Shown piece after piece: positions 1 to 6,101 of a stretch of DNA of 15,803 nucleotides. The notes beneath the pieces are model-generated. The model ran no database searches. It was not told the DNA's origin and worked only from the letters and a program-made list of their open reading frames with translations. Origin of the DNA: UBA4644 sp034933145 (lineage in GTDB: Bacteria; Bacillota; Clostridia; Oscillospirales; Butyricicoccaceae); assembly GCA_034933145.1 (NCBI GenBank), contig JAYFOA010000014.1:1-15803 (forward strand), in the 5' to 3' direction. Numbering within the stretch: position 1 is the first letter of the stretch; every line of letters begins with the position of its first letter. The translations under genes and the position numbers were made by a program.

Positions 1-897
1 ATCCACATAGATCCGAACGACTAAAACCGTCAGCAGCAAAAGCAGGATGCAGCAGCCGATAAAGCCCAGCTCTTCGCCGCAGACGGCAAAAATAGAGTCG
101 GTCTGCCGTCCGGGAACCCAGCCGTTTTGTACGCGCAGCCCTTTCGTCAGTCCGGTGCCGGTCAGCTGGCCGTTGCCGATGGCGATCATGCTCTGTTTGG
201 CGTGATACGCCTTTTCCGGCGAGATATCCGGCTCAAATACCACCAGGATACGGTTTTTCTGGCTATCACTCATATGGTTCCATATCAGCGGAATCATGCC
301 GCCGCCGGCGGCGCAGATGCCGCCGATCCACCAAAAGGATACGCCCGCGGCAAACAGCATGGTTAGGAAAATCAATGGGTACATCAGCGTGACGCCCAGA
401 TCGGCCGAGAAGACGTAGACGGCCGCCGCTGTGATCCCCATATGCGCGCAGAGCTGCACAATGGACAGCGGGGCGTTAAGCTTGTCCCGCAAAGCATAAA
501 GATGGCACGCGAAGGTGAAGATAAACAGCAGCTTTCCAACCTCACCGGGCTGGACGTTGATAGGGCCGATCAAATGAATCCAGCTTCGGTTTCCGGTGCC
601 GCCCTCGACGCCCAGCCATTTAAGCGACAGATTAAACAGAATATTGAATGCAAAGACCGGCAGCCATATGCGGGGAAACCGCTCAAACTCCATCACGGAC
701 AGCAGGATGAAGCCGATCACCCCAATGCCGAGACCTGCCAGCTGGATGATCACATATTTGCTGGGGTTTTCCAACCCGCGGGAGGCGCTGTAGATCAGCA
801 CCAGGCCAAAGGCCGAAACCGCCAGTGCAACCAGCAGCAGAAGAAGGTCCGCGCCCTTCAGCCAGCGGCGCACAGCATACCGCATTCGATTGAGCAC
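1..897 (-). CDS. rodA: RodA/FtsW-type SEDS peptidoglycan polymerase, C-terminus cut by window edge
   Basis: SEDS-family polytopic membrane protein that polymerises lipid II glycan strands during cell-wall elongation (RodA) or division (FtsW). 299 codons are visible and the frame is open to base 1, so the C-terminus is missing. Several hydrophobic segments are evident (about residues 18-37, 48-68, 78-93, 124-136, 150-165, 170-205, 276-296). Family motifs seen are NRSWI (103-107) followed by QPGEVGKL (116-123; the family normally has QPSE), SADLGVTL (164-171), KQSMIAIGNGQLTGTGL (234-250) and VPGRQTDSIFAVCGEELGFIG (261-281). Asp267 in the last motif corresponds to the extracellular-loop acidic residue described as essential in RodA. 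Start chosen: GTG at 895-897, preceded by a GAAAGGGG ribosome site; the first in-frame ATG is 4 codons inside. RodA is preferred over FtsW on motif flavour only, and no neighbour decides it. Confidence 0.87.
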   Translation of the reverse strand, partial: MLNRMRYAVRRWLKGADLLLLLVALAVSAFGLVLIYSASRGLENPSKYVIIQLAGLGIGVIGFILLSVMEFERFPRIWLPVFAFNILFNLSLKWLGVEGGTGNRSWIHLIGPINVQPGEVGKLLFIFTFACHLYALRDKLNAPLSIVQLCAHMGITAAAVYVFSADLGVTLMYPLIFLTMLFAAGVSFWWIGGICAAGGGMIPLIWNHMSDSQKNRILVVFEPDISPEKAYHAKQSMIAIGNGQLTGTGLTKGLRVQNGWVPGRQTDSIFAVCGEELGFIGCCILLLLLTVLVVRIYVD

Positions 898-945
898 AGC
901 GGCAGTTCCCCTTTCTTATCAATAGCCCCGGCACACCCGGCCAGT

Positions 946-964
946 CTCTTCCTTTTGGGAAGAG
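946..964 (-). other. Perfect stem-loop in the rodA leader
   Basis: CTCTTCC (946-952) and GGAAGAG (958-964) form a 7-bp stem with a 5-nt loop in the untranslated leader of the rodA-like gene, about 50 nt upstream of its start. No U-tract follows on either strand, so it is not an intrinsic terminator. A leader or stability role is possible but unproven. Confidence 0.45.
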
Positions 965-1022
965 CGGCGGCATCCGGCGGCGGAAAAACGTGGGCGGTGT
1001 CCCGGCCCCCGCAGATAGCGGT

Positions 1023-1051
1023 ATTATACCACATCCGCGGATGCGCAACAA
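1023..1051 (-). promoter_or_regulatory. Promoter of the rodA-like gene, with a palindrome in its spacer
   Basis: On the minus strand, TTGTTG (1046-1051) and TATAAT (1023-1028) are separated by exactly 17 bp. The -10 box is preceded by TGG, which makes it an extended -10. The spacer contains the perfect 12-bp palindrome CATCCGCGGATG (1032-1043), well placed for a repressor. The predicted leader is about 120 nt. Confidence 0.65.
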
Positions 1052-1092
1052 CCGGCCGCAGAAAATCTTAAAAATCTATTTTCAATTTTTAC

Positions 1093-1121
1093 TTTTCATC
1101 CGTTTTGGGTAGTGCTATAAT
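1093..1121 (+). promoter_or_regulatory. Promoter of the tsaE operon
   Basis: A consensus TATAAT at 1116-1121 is preceded by TGC, an extended -10 (TGnTATAAT). At 17-bp spacing the -35 position reads TTTTCA (1093-1098), a weak match, so the extended -10 probably carries recognition. It lies about 40 nt upstream of the tsaE start and is divergent from the rodA promoter about 65 bp away. Confidence 0.6.
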
Positions 1122-1160
1122 AGCACACAGTAAAAATGTAAAGTGGGGAGGTAGGGGCCT

Positions 1161-1580
1161 TTGACGCGGGAATACCGCACAAACAGTCCGGAAGAGACCG
1201 AGGCGTTGGGTGAACATCTGGCGCCGGAGCTTGCAAAAGCACCGGTTGTCGCGCTTTACGGCGAGCTTGGCGCCGGTAAGACCGCATTTGTCCGCGGACT
1301 CGCACGGGCCTTTGCCTGCCGCCAGCCGGTCAGCAGCCCGACCTTCGCGCTGGTCAACGAATATTCAGGGACGCGGAAGCTTTGCCACTTCGATCTATAC
1401 CGCCTGCCGGACGCGGAGGCCCTCTGGGACATCGGCTGGGCGGACTATCTGCGTTCCGGCGCGCTGTGCGTCGTCGAATGGAGCGAACGGGCGGAAGATG
1501 CCTTCCCTGCCGGCACCGCCTCCGTACGGATTGAACGTACGGGAGACAGCGCGAGAAAGATCACGGTGGAACTATGCTGA
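1161..1580 (+). CDS. tsaE: tRNA t6A biosynthesis ATPase TsaE
   Basis: P-loop ATPase of the TsaBDE complex, which makes N6-threonylcarbamoyladenosine at position 37 of ANN-decoding tRNAs; TsaE drives turnover of the complex. The 139-aa product has the usual family length. It carries the Walker A motif GELGAGKT (34-41), a downstream SSPTFALVNEY segment and the HFDLYRL strand followed by EALWDIGWADYL, all typical of TsaE. The start is TTG at 1161, supported by GGGGAGG at 1145-1151 with 9-nt spacing and the absence of a better in-frame start. It is the first gene of a plus-strand operon and its end overlaps tsaB by 7 nt, consistent with translational coupling to its complex partner. Confidence 0.93.
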   Translation: MTREYRTNSPEETEALGEHLAPELAKAPVVALYGELGAGKTAFVRGLARAFACRQPVSSPTFALVNEYSGTRKLCHFDLYRLPDAEALWDIGWADYLRSGALCVVEWSERAEDAFPAGTASVRIERTGDSARKITVELC

Positions 1581-2194
1581 TACTTGCTCTTGATACTTCC
1601 GGTCGGACGGCCTCCTGCGCCTTGTGCCGCGACGGGAAAGTGCTTGCCTCCGAGGCGCGTGACTCCATGATGGACCACAGCCGGACGCTGCTGCCGGTCT
1701 GTGAAGACCTGTTGAAGCATAATGGTCTGCAGCTTTCGGACATTGATGCGTTTGCGGCAGTGGTCGGCCCGGGCTCCTTTACCGGCGTGCGCATCGGCAC
1801 CGCGGCGGTTAAAGGCTTTTCCTGGGCGCTCGGAAAGCCCAGTGCCGGGGTATCCAGTCTGCTGGCCATGGCATATGGGGCCGAAGAAGACGGCGTTCTT
1901 TGTACTGCCGTGGATGCCCGCCCGGGAGAGCACTACTACGCCCTGTTTTCCCGTGAAAACGGCCGGGTGACCCGCCTGACGGAAGATCGCCCCGCACCGG
2001 ACGAAGAAATGCGGGCCGATATGGCGGCACACGGCTGCACACATCTGCTCTGCGATGCGCAGGATGCCGCGGGTGCGGCAATCGCCGCATTTATGATTGC
2101 AAAGGACGGCCGGTTGCTTTCCTGTCATGAGCTGGCGCCGGTCTATTTAAAAATCCCACAGGCTGAACGGTTGCGAAAGGAGAAAAACGTATGA
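1574..2194 (+). CDS. tsaB: tRNA t6A biosynthesis protein TsaB
   Basis: Catalytically inactive ASKHA-fold paralogue of TsaD that scaffolds the t6A synthase complex in the cytoplasm. The 206-aa product is a little shorter than many TsaB proteins (about 220-240 aa), the difference lying in the C-terminal half. Diagnostic motifs are LALDTSGRTASCAL near the N-terminus (4-17), DHSRTLLP (34-41) and GPGSFTGVRIG (65-75). The ATG overlaps the tsaE stop region by 7 nt, and its own stop overlaps the rpiB start as ATGA. In many bacteria rimI and/or tsaD follow tsaB. Neither is present here, so TsaD must be encoded elsewhere. Confidence 0.93.
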   Translation: MLILALDTSGRTASCALCRDGKVLASEARDSMMDHSRTLLPVCEDLLKHNGLQLSDIDAFAAVVGPGSFTGVRIGTAAVKGFSWALGKPSAGVSSLLAMAYGAEEDGVLCTAVDARPGEHYYALFSRENGRVTRLTEDRPAPDEEMRADMAAHGCTHLLCDAQDAAGAAIAAFMIAKDGRLLSCHELAPVYLKIPQAERLRKEKNV

Positions 2195-2634
2195 AAATTG
2201 CCATCGGGTCCGACCACGGGGGATACAATCTTAAGGAGATCATCAAAAAGCACCTGACGGAGCTGGGACATGAGGTGACCGATTGCGGCACCCACGACAC
2301 CCAGTCCTGCCACTATCCCGTGTTTGCCGAAAAGGTGGCCCACGCCGTGACCGGCGGGGAGGCAGAGCGAGGCATCCTGTGCTGCGGTACAGGCATCGGC
2401 ATGAGCATCGCCGCCAACAAGGTCCGCGGCATCCGTGCCGCTGCCGTATCCGACTGTTTTTCGGCGGAATATTCACGGCGGCACAATGATGCCAACATTC
2501 TCTGCCTGGGTGAGCGCACGACCGGACCGGGCCTTGCCCTGCTGCTGACAGACCTGTTTGTCCGTACCGAGTTTGAGGGCGGCCGGCATCAGACCCGCGT
2601 CGACATGATCCGCGATCTGGAAGAAAAATTCTAA
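2191..2634 (+). CDS. rpiB: Ribose-5-phosphate isomerase B
   Basis: Interconverts ribose-5-phosphate and ribulose-5-phosphate in the non-oxidative pentose phosphate pathway (RpiB/LacAB family). The 147-aa product matches the usual length. Motifs seen are GSDHGGY (6-12), CCGTGIGMSIAANK with Cys65 at the position of the catalytic cysteine of RpiB enzymes, and the late SRRHNDANILCLGERTTG segment. The ATG is part of an ATGA overlap with the tsaB stop, and AAAGGAG precedes it at good spacing. RpiB feeds ribose-5-phosphate towards PRPP, the co-substrate of the next gene product, so the pairing with upp is metabolically sensible. That link is inference from order. Confidence 0.93.
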   Translation: MKIAIGSDHGGYNLKEIIKKHLTELGHEVTDCGTHDTQSCHYPVFAEKVAHAVTGGEAERGILCCGTGIGMSIAANKVRGIRAAAVSDCFSAEYSRRHNDANILCLGERTTGPGLALLLTDLFVRTEFEGGRHQTRVDMIRDLEEKF

Positions 2635-2651
2635 TTTGGGAGTGTAGATAT

Positions 2652-3281
2652 ATGAACAACATTCATATCATGGATCACCCGCTGATCCAGCATAAGCTGT
2701 CCATCCTTCGCCGCCGTGAGACCGGCGTCAAAGAATTTCGCGAGCTCGTAGGTGAGATCGCCATGCTGATGTGCTATGATGCAACCCGCAACCTGCAGAC
2801 CGAGGCGGTGGAAATCGAGACGCCGGTGGGACATGCCACCGCGCATGTGCTGGCCGGTAAGAAGCTGGCCATCGTCCCCATCCTGCGTGCCGGGCTCGGC
2901 ATGGTGGACGGGATGCTCAGCCTGATCCCCTCGGCAAAGGTGGGGCATATCGGGCTCTACCGCGATCCGGAAACTCTCCAGCCGGTGGAATATTACTGCA
3001 AGCTGCCGCCTGACATTGAAGAGCGCGACGTGTTCGTCGTCGATCCCATGCTGGCCACCGGCGGTTCCGCCAGCGCGGCCATCGGATTCCTTAAAAAACG
3101 CGGTGTTAAAAATATTAAGCTTCTCAATATCATCGCTGCGCCGGAAGGCGTCGACCGCATCAAACGGGAACATCCCGACGTGGAGGTCTTCTGCGCCGCG
3201 CTGGACGATCATCTGAACGATCATGGCTACATCGTGCCCGGCCTGGGTGATGCGGGCGACCGAATCTTTGGCACCAAATGA
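2652..3281 (+). CDS. upp: Uracil phosphoribosyltransferase
   Basis: Pyrimidine salvage enzyme: uracil plus PRPP gives UMP plus pyrophosphate. The 209-aa length is exactly typical. Visible signatures are the N-terminal HPLIQHKLSILRRRETG segment, VPILRAGLGMVDGM (75-88), the PRPP-binding loop VDPMLATGGSA (130-140) and the uracil-binding C-terminus GYIVPGLGDAGDRIFGT (192-208). It lies 17 nt after rpiB, with a GGGAG ribosome site about 8 nt before the ATG. Its stop overlaps the next gene as ATGA, so the ASCH protein is probably translated by coupling to upp. Confidence 0.96.
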   Translation: MNNIHIMDHPLIQHKLSILRRRETGVKEFRELVGEIAMLMCYDATRNLQTEAVEIETPVGHATAHVLAGKKLAIVPILRAGLGMVDGMLSLIPSAKVGHIGLYRDPETLQPVEYYCKLPPDIEERDVFVVDPMLATGGSASAAIGFLKKRGVKNIKLLNIIAAPEGVDRIKREHPDVEVFCAALDDHLNDHGYIVPGLGDAGDRIFGTK

Positions 3282-3730
3282 CCGCTGAGTCCTTTTGGCT
3301 GGATTTTCTTACTCAGACCGGCCGACCCGCAGAAACACCTCTGCTGGAGACCTTTCATTTCGACCTGACGGAGGAATGGGCGGACAAGCTGCTGGCACTG
3401 GTCCTCTCTGGGCAAAAGCAGGCCACGGCCAGCAGCCTCTGGGCTTATGAAAAAGACGGTGACCGCATGCCGCAGACAGGCGATCTGAGTATCGTCACCG
3501 ATTGGGCGGGCGAACCCCGCTGCGTCATTGAAACCACCGCCGTCACCGTCCTTCCCTTCCGTGAGATGACCTATGACATCTGCCGGCGAGAGGGAGAAGA
3601 CGACTCCCTGGCCTCCTGGAAGGCGGGCCACACCCGCTTTTTCACCCGTGAGGGAGAAGCGCTCGGGTACGCCTTCAGCGAGGACATGCCCGTGGTCTTT
3701 GAGGATTTTCGGGTTGTCTGGCCGAAATAA
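3278..3730 (+). CDS. ASCH-domain protein (COG4405-like)
   Basis: A 150-aa protein with the ASCH fold, a PUA-like beta-barrel found in RNA-binding and RNA-modifying proteins. The conserved GxKxxT element is LSGQKQAT (43-50), giving Lys47 and Thr50. A glutamate at position 85 (CVIETTAV) follows two strands later. E. coli YqfB, a small ASCH enzyme that hydrolyses N4-acetylcytidine, uses a Lys/Thr/Glu set with the same K-x-x-T spacing, but the spacing to Glu is shorter here and activity is not established. The C-terminus (YAFSEDMPVVFEDFRVVW) is typical of the larger COG4405-type ASCH proteins. It is the last gene of the operon, overlapping upp by 4 nt, and is followed by a terminator. Confidence 0.85.
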   Translation: MTAESFWLDFLTQTGRPAETPLLETFHFDLTEEWADKLLALVLSGQKQATASSLWAYEKDGDRMPQTGDLSIVTDWAGEPRCVIETTAVTVLPFREMTYDICRREGEDDSLASWKAGHTRFFTREGEALGYAFSEDMPVVFEDFRVVWPK

Positions 3731-3741
3731 ATCAATTAGAT

Positions 3742-3775
3742 ATGGCAGCCCCCATAGGCCTATGGGGGCTGCCAT
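3742..3775. terminator. Bidirectional terminator between the tsaE operon and the zinc-ribbon gene
   Basis: A perfect 34-bp palindrome with two 16-nt arms (ATGGCAGCCCCCATAG and its complement) and centre GC. It is followed on the plus strand by TACTTTATTA and on the minus strand by an A/T-rich stretch. Its last base is also the last base of the convergent gene's TAA stop, so it can end both transcripts. Confidence 0.85.
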
Positions 3776-4518
3776 TACTTTATTAGCGCCATAAACGCAG
3801 GCTCACCCATACTCTGGCCGACAAGCTCCCATAGCGCCGTCCGGTAATCACTTATATGCAGGCCTTTGACCCCCCGCTTCCACACCTCCGCCGTGCAATA
3901 GAGATAACCATACCAGTTGGGATTAATCTTTCTTCCTCCAATTGCAGTAATATACAGATGTTCCAGCAGAAAATCAAAGGCCCGGTCAAATTGCTTTTTA
4001 TTCATACCGAGCGACGCTTTTAATTCTTCTTTGTCCACTAACTCTTTATCTTTCATAGCCAGCAGAACTCGGCGGGCCTCCTCCGGCGGACTCTTTTGCG
4101 GTCGGCAATGAGCTAACAGCTGATATGTACGTACTGAAAAAAACGTGGAACGCTTCTTATATGCCTTGCAGTAAAATGCCTCTTTGCGTTCAATTAAAGA
4201 AACAATGTCTTCCATGCCGTATCCAAGACTGCATAAGGAAGGTAATTCATCACTTTCATTGCAGAGCAGGATTCCATTCATGTTCAACCATTCCAGCAGT
4301 TCCTCCCGCCGTACCTCTCCAAATCGCGGGAATAACTCCGGATGTGCCACCACAGATCGGATCACACTGCCACAGTCCCGGCAGAAGATCTGCTTTATCG
4401 CGGAGCCCGATGACGTGCTGTGATATGCATACAAGTCAGGAAACAGCTGCGCGTTACCCATCTGCCAGCCAATCCCCATATTCGTGCTTCCACAATAGGG
4501 GCACCTTTCTATCTGCAT
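3775..4518 (-). CDS. Zinc-ribbon protein with predicted winged-helix C-terminus, function unknown
   Basis: A 247-aa cytoplasmic protein I cannot assign to a named family with confidence. The N-terminus is a clear zinc ribbon: CPYCG (6-10) and CRDCG (46-50), so Cys6, Cys9, Cys46 and Cys49 are likely ligands with a 36-residue insert. After a helical middle, residues about 160-215 look like a winged helix (KEELKASLGMNKKQFDRAF, then LEHLYITAIGGRKINPNWYGYLY), which resembles the helical/winged-helix repeats of YcaQ/AlkZ-like DNA glycosylase relatives. There are no signal peptide or membrane segments. The start is ATG at 4518 with AAGGAG 6 nt upstream. No clear promoter is seen; the upstream 100 nt hold only a weak 5-bp hairpin followed by TATTTTTAT. 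Confidence 0.7.
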   Translation of the reverse strand: MQIERCPYCGSTNMGIGWQMGNAQLFPDLYAYHSTSSGSAIKQIFCRDCGSVIRSVVAHPELFPRFGEVRREELLEWLNMNGILLCNESDELPSLCSLGYGMEDIVSLIERKEAFYCKAYKKRSTFFSVRTYQLLAHCRPQKSPPEEARRVLLAMKDKELVDKEELKASLGMNKKQFDRAFDFLLEHLYITAIGGRKINPNWYGYLYCTAEVWKRGVKGLHISDYRTALWELVGQSMGEPAFMALIK

Positions 4519-4617
4519 AAGCTTCTCCTTACCCTATAAAAATATGGGCTGGTTTTGTTCCTCTCCAGCATCAGAGACCCGCGGTCCAGAGCTATTTAAC
4601 ATACAAGCCTTAGTTTT

Positions 4618-5021
4618 TCACAGGCGTTTTAAAAAAAAGTATTCGGAAAAGCCCTGTTGCGGGTCGCTATATGCGCCGACCTCTTCATATCCCAGCGACC
4701 GGTAAAAATCCCGTCCCTGCCAATTGAAGGTGTCCAGCCTCAGCAGCCGCGCGCCCAAGAGCCGGCCCCGGCGCTCCACTTCTTCCATCAAAGCCCGGCC
4801 GAGTCCCTTTCCCGAAACCGTTTATCCACCCATACGGTGGAGACGTACAGAATGTCATATACCGTCATAACGCCATCCGCGCCCGCCAGCAGTTTTCCGT
4901 CCCGCAGAAGGCCTACGGAGACATGCCCTTCCCGCGGTTCAGGCGTATGGGCACGGTCAAAAAGCTCCAACCGCGTCTCCAGTTCCTCGTTCTGTGCCTC
5001 CGACAAAGGAGTAAATTCCAA
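4618..5021 (-). pseudogene. GNAT N-acetyltransferase broken by a one-base frameshift
   Basis: Translation starts at TTG 5019-5021 (AAGGA about 6 nt upstream, 18 nt after the previous gene's stop) and runs in frame for 77 residues to a TGA at 4788. The first 70 residues look like the N-terminal half of a GNAT domain and end in VSTVWVDKRFR. Inserting one base in the CCC run at 4811-4813 (plus strand) restores GKGLGRALMEEVERRG, which completes the acetyl-CoA motif RxxGxGxA, and then FNWQGRDFYRSLGYEEVG up to a TGA at 4618-4620. The repaired protein is 134 aa, a normal GNAT length. As written the gene lacks its cofactor site and should be inactive, unless the base was lost in sequencing or the ribosome slips there. 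It follows the ParB-GNAT gene as its probable operon partner. Confidence 0.85.
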
Positions 5022-5039
5022 AAATCATCCTTATTGTCC

Positions 5040-5948
5040 TCATCCTTCGATCCAATAGCGCTGGACGGGCGTGCCGTCCTCCTCAAGCACTTCGTTTTCC
5101 AGCACGCCGCCGTTCTTTTGGATCACACGGGCCGAGGCCTGATTTACCGTGTCGCAGGTAACCAATGCCCGTGATACCCCCTGTGCGCGCAGATAGGAAA
5201 GCGCCAGACGCAGCAGCTCGGAAGCATAGCCTTTGCACCGTTCCGTGGGACGGACAGAGTAACCGATATGTCCGCCGGTCTGCAGCATCTCGGCATTCAG
5301 CCGAAGCCGAATATTGACCATCCCAACAATTTTCCCGTCGGATTCCCGTACACAAAAAAACGTGGGTCCGGGCACGCGCCCCTCCGGCACGGTACGCTCC
5401 TCCGCATAAAGCGCACAGCGCTGCAGCCAGCCGCCGTAATCGCCGTCATACCGGTCAAGTCCGCCTGCCCCATGGATTTGGGAGCCATAGCGCCGGAATT
5501 CCGCAATATACTCCGCAGCTTCTTTTTCCCGAACGGGGCCCGGTGTTTCCAGCACCAGTCCTGAAGCGGGAGAGTCCGCCGCCAGCTCCGTGTGCAGCCA
5601 ATCACACCAGTCTTCCCACAGGCGTCTGTACTCCTCGGCGGAGACGACGCGCCGCATAAGGTCGGGCACCGCGTTTATGCCCCGCTCCCGGCAGGCCGCA
5701 ACACACCGTCGGTAGGCCTTCCAGTCAAGCTCATTTGACTCGATACAGGTCGGTACCTCTGCTATCCCGGCCATCGCGGCGGCGCAGGCACGGGTGTGTC
5801 CATCGGTCAACACCGGAGAGCCATCCAGCCACTTGATGGGCAGCGGCGCAAAACTACCTAGATCACTGGGGTTAAGCCACCGCCGTACCTCCGCCAGCTT
5901 TTCCTCAGAGATGTAAAACTGGGAAGGACATAATTCATCGATCCGCAT
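5040..5948 (-). CDS. ParB-like domain fused to GNAT acetyltransferase
   Basis: A 302-aa protein with two recognisable parts. Residues 1-90 (RIDELCPSQFYISEEKL, then PLPIKWLDGSPVLTDGHTRA at 35-54) look like a ParB/sulfiredoxin-type domain. The TDGHTRA motif corresponds to the DGHHR/GERR-type nucleotide-binding motif of that superfamily. A linker (about 91-140) leads to a GNAT acyltransferase domain (about 150-302) with FFCVRESDGKIVGMVNIRLRL, the acetyl-CoA loop VRPTERCKGYASELL (232-246) and NQASARVIQKNGG (269-281). ATG at 5946-5948 is chosen because GGGAGG sits 7 nt upstream. An ATG five codons earlier overlaps that ribosome site. It is the first gene of a two-gene unit with the frameshifted GNAT. 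The substrate is unknown. Confidence 0.82.
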   Translation of the reverse strand: MRIDELCPSQFYISEEKLAEVRRWLNPSDLGSFAPLPIKWLDGSPVLTDGHTRACAAAMAGIAEVPTCIESNELDWKAYRRCVAACRERGINAVPDLMRRVVSAEEYRRLWEDWCDWLHTELAADSPASGLVLETPGPVREKEAAEYIAEFRRYGSQIHGAGGLDRYDGDYGGWLQRCALYAEERTVPEGRVPGPTFFCVRESDGKIVGMVNIRLRLNAEMLQTGGHIGYSVRPTERCKGYASELLRLALSYLRAQGVSRALVTCDTVNQASARVIQKNGGVLENEVLEEDGTPVQRYWIEG

Positions 5949-5972
5949 CTTTTTTCCTCCCATCTGTTAAAT

Positions 5973-6000
5973 ATAATACCTCAGAAAAGTGTCGGCCCAA
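5973..6000 (-). promoter_or_regulatory. Candidate promoter of the ParB-GNAT gene
   Basis: On the minus strand, TTGGGC (5995-6000) and TATTAT (5973-5978) are 16 bp apart and lie about 25-50 nt upstream of the start at 5948. The -35 match is moderate. Confidence 0.45.
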
Positions 6001-6016
6001 ACAAATTGCTTAAATA

Positions 6017-6045
6017 TTGCATTTTCCGGGGTACGGATATAAAAT
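6017..6045 (+). promoter_or_regulatory. Candidate promoter of the RocB-like peptidase gene
   Basis: TTGCAT (6017-6022) and TAAAAT (6040-6045) have 17-bp spacing, about 57 nt upstream of the ATG at 6102. The promoter is divergent from the ParB-GNAT promoter in the same A/T-rich 150-bp interval. Confidence 0.5.
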
Positions 6046-6101
6046 GAATAAATATAAAACCAGGCGCGACATCCGAAACTATCAAATACGGGAGGACTAC
6101 C

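Noticed and set aside
442..1071. Long plus-strand frame opposite the rodA-like gene
   Set aside because: It is an antisense shadow: the minus-strand frame carries clear SEDS motifs, while this one has no recognisable domain or ribosome site.
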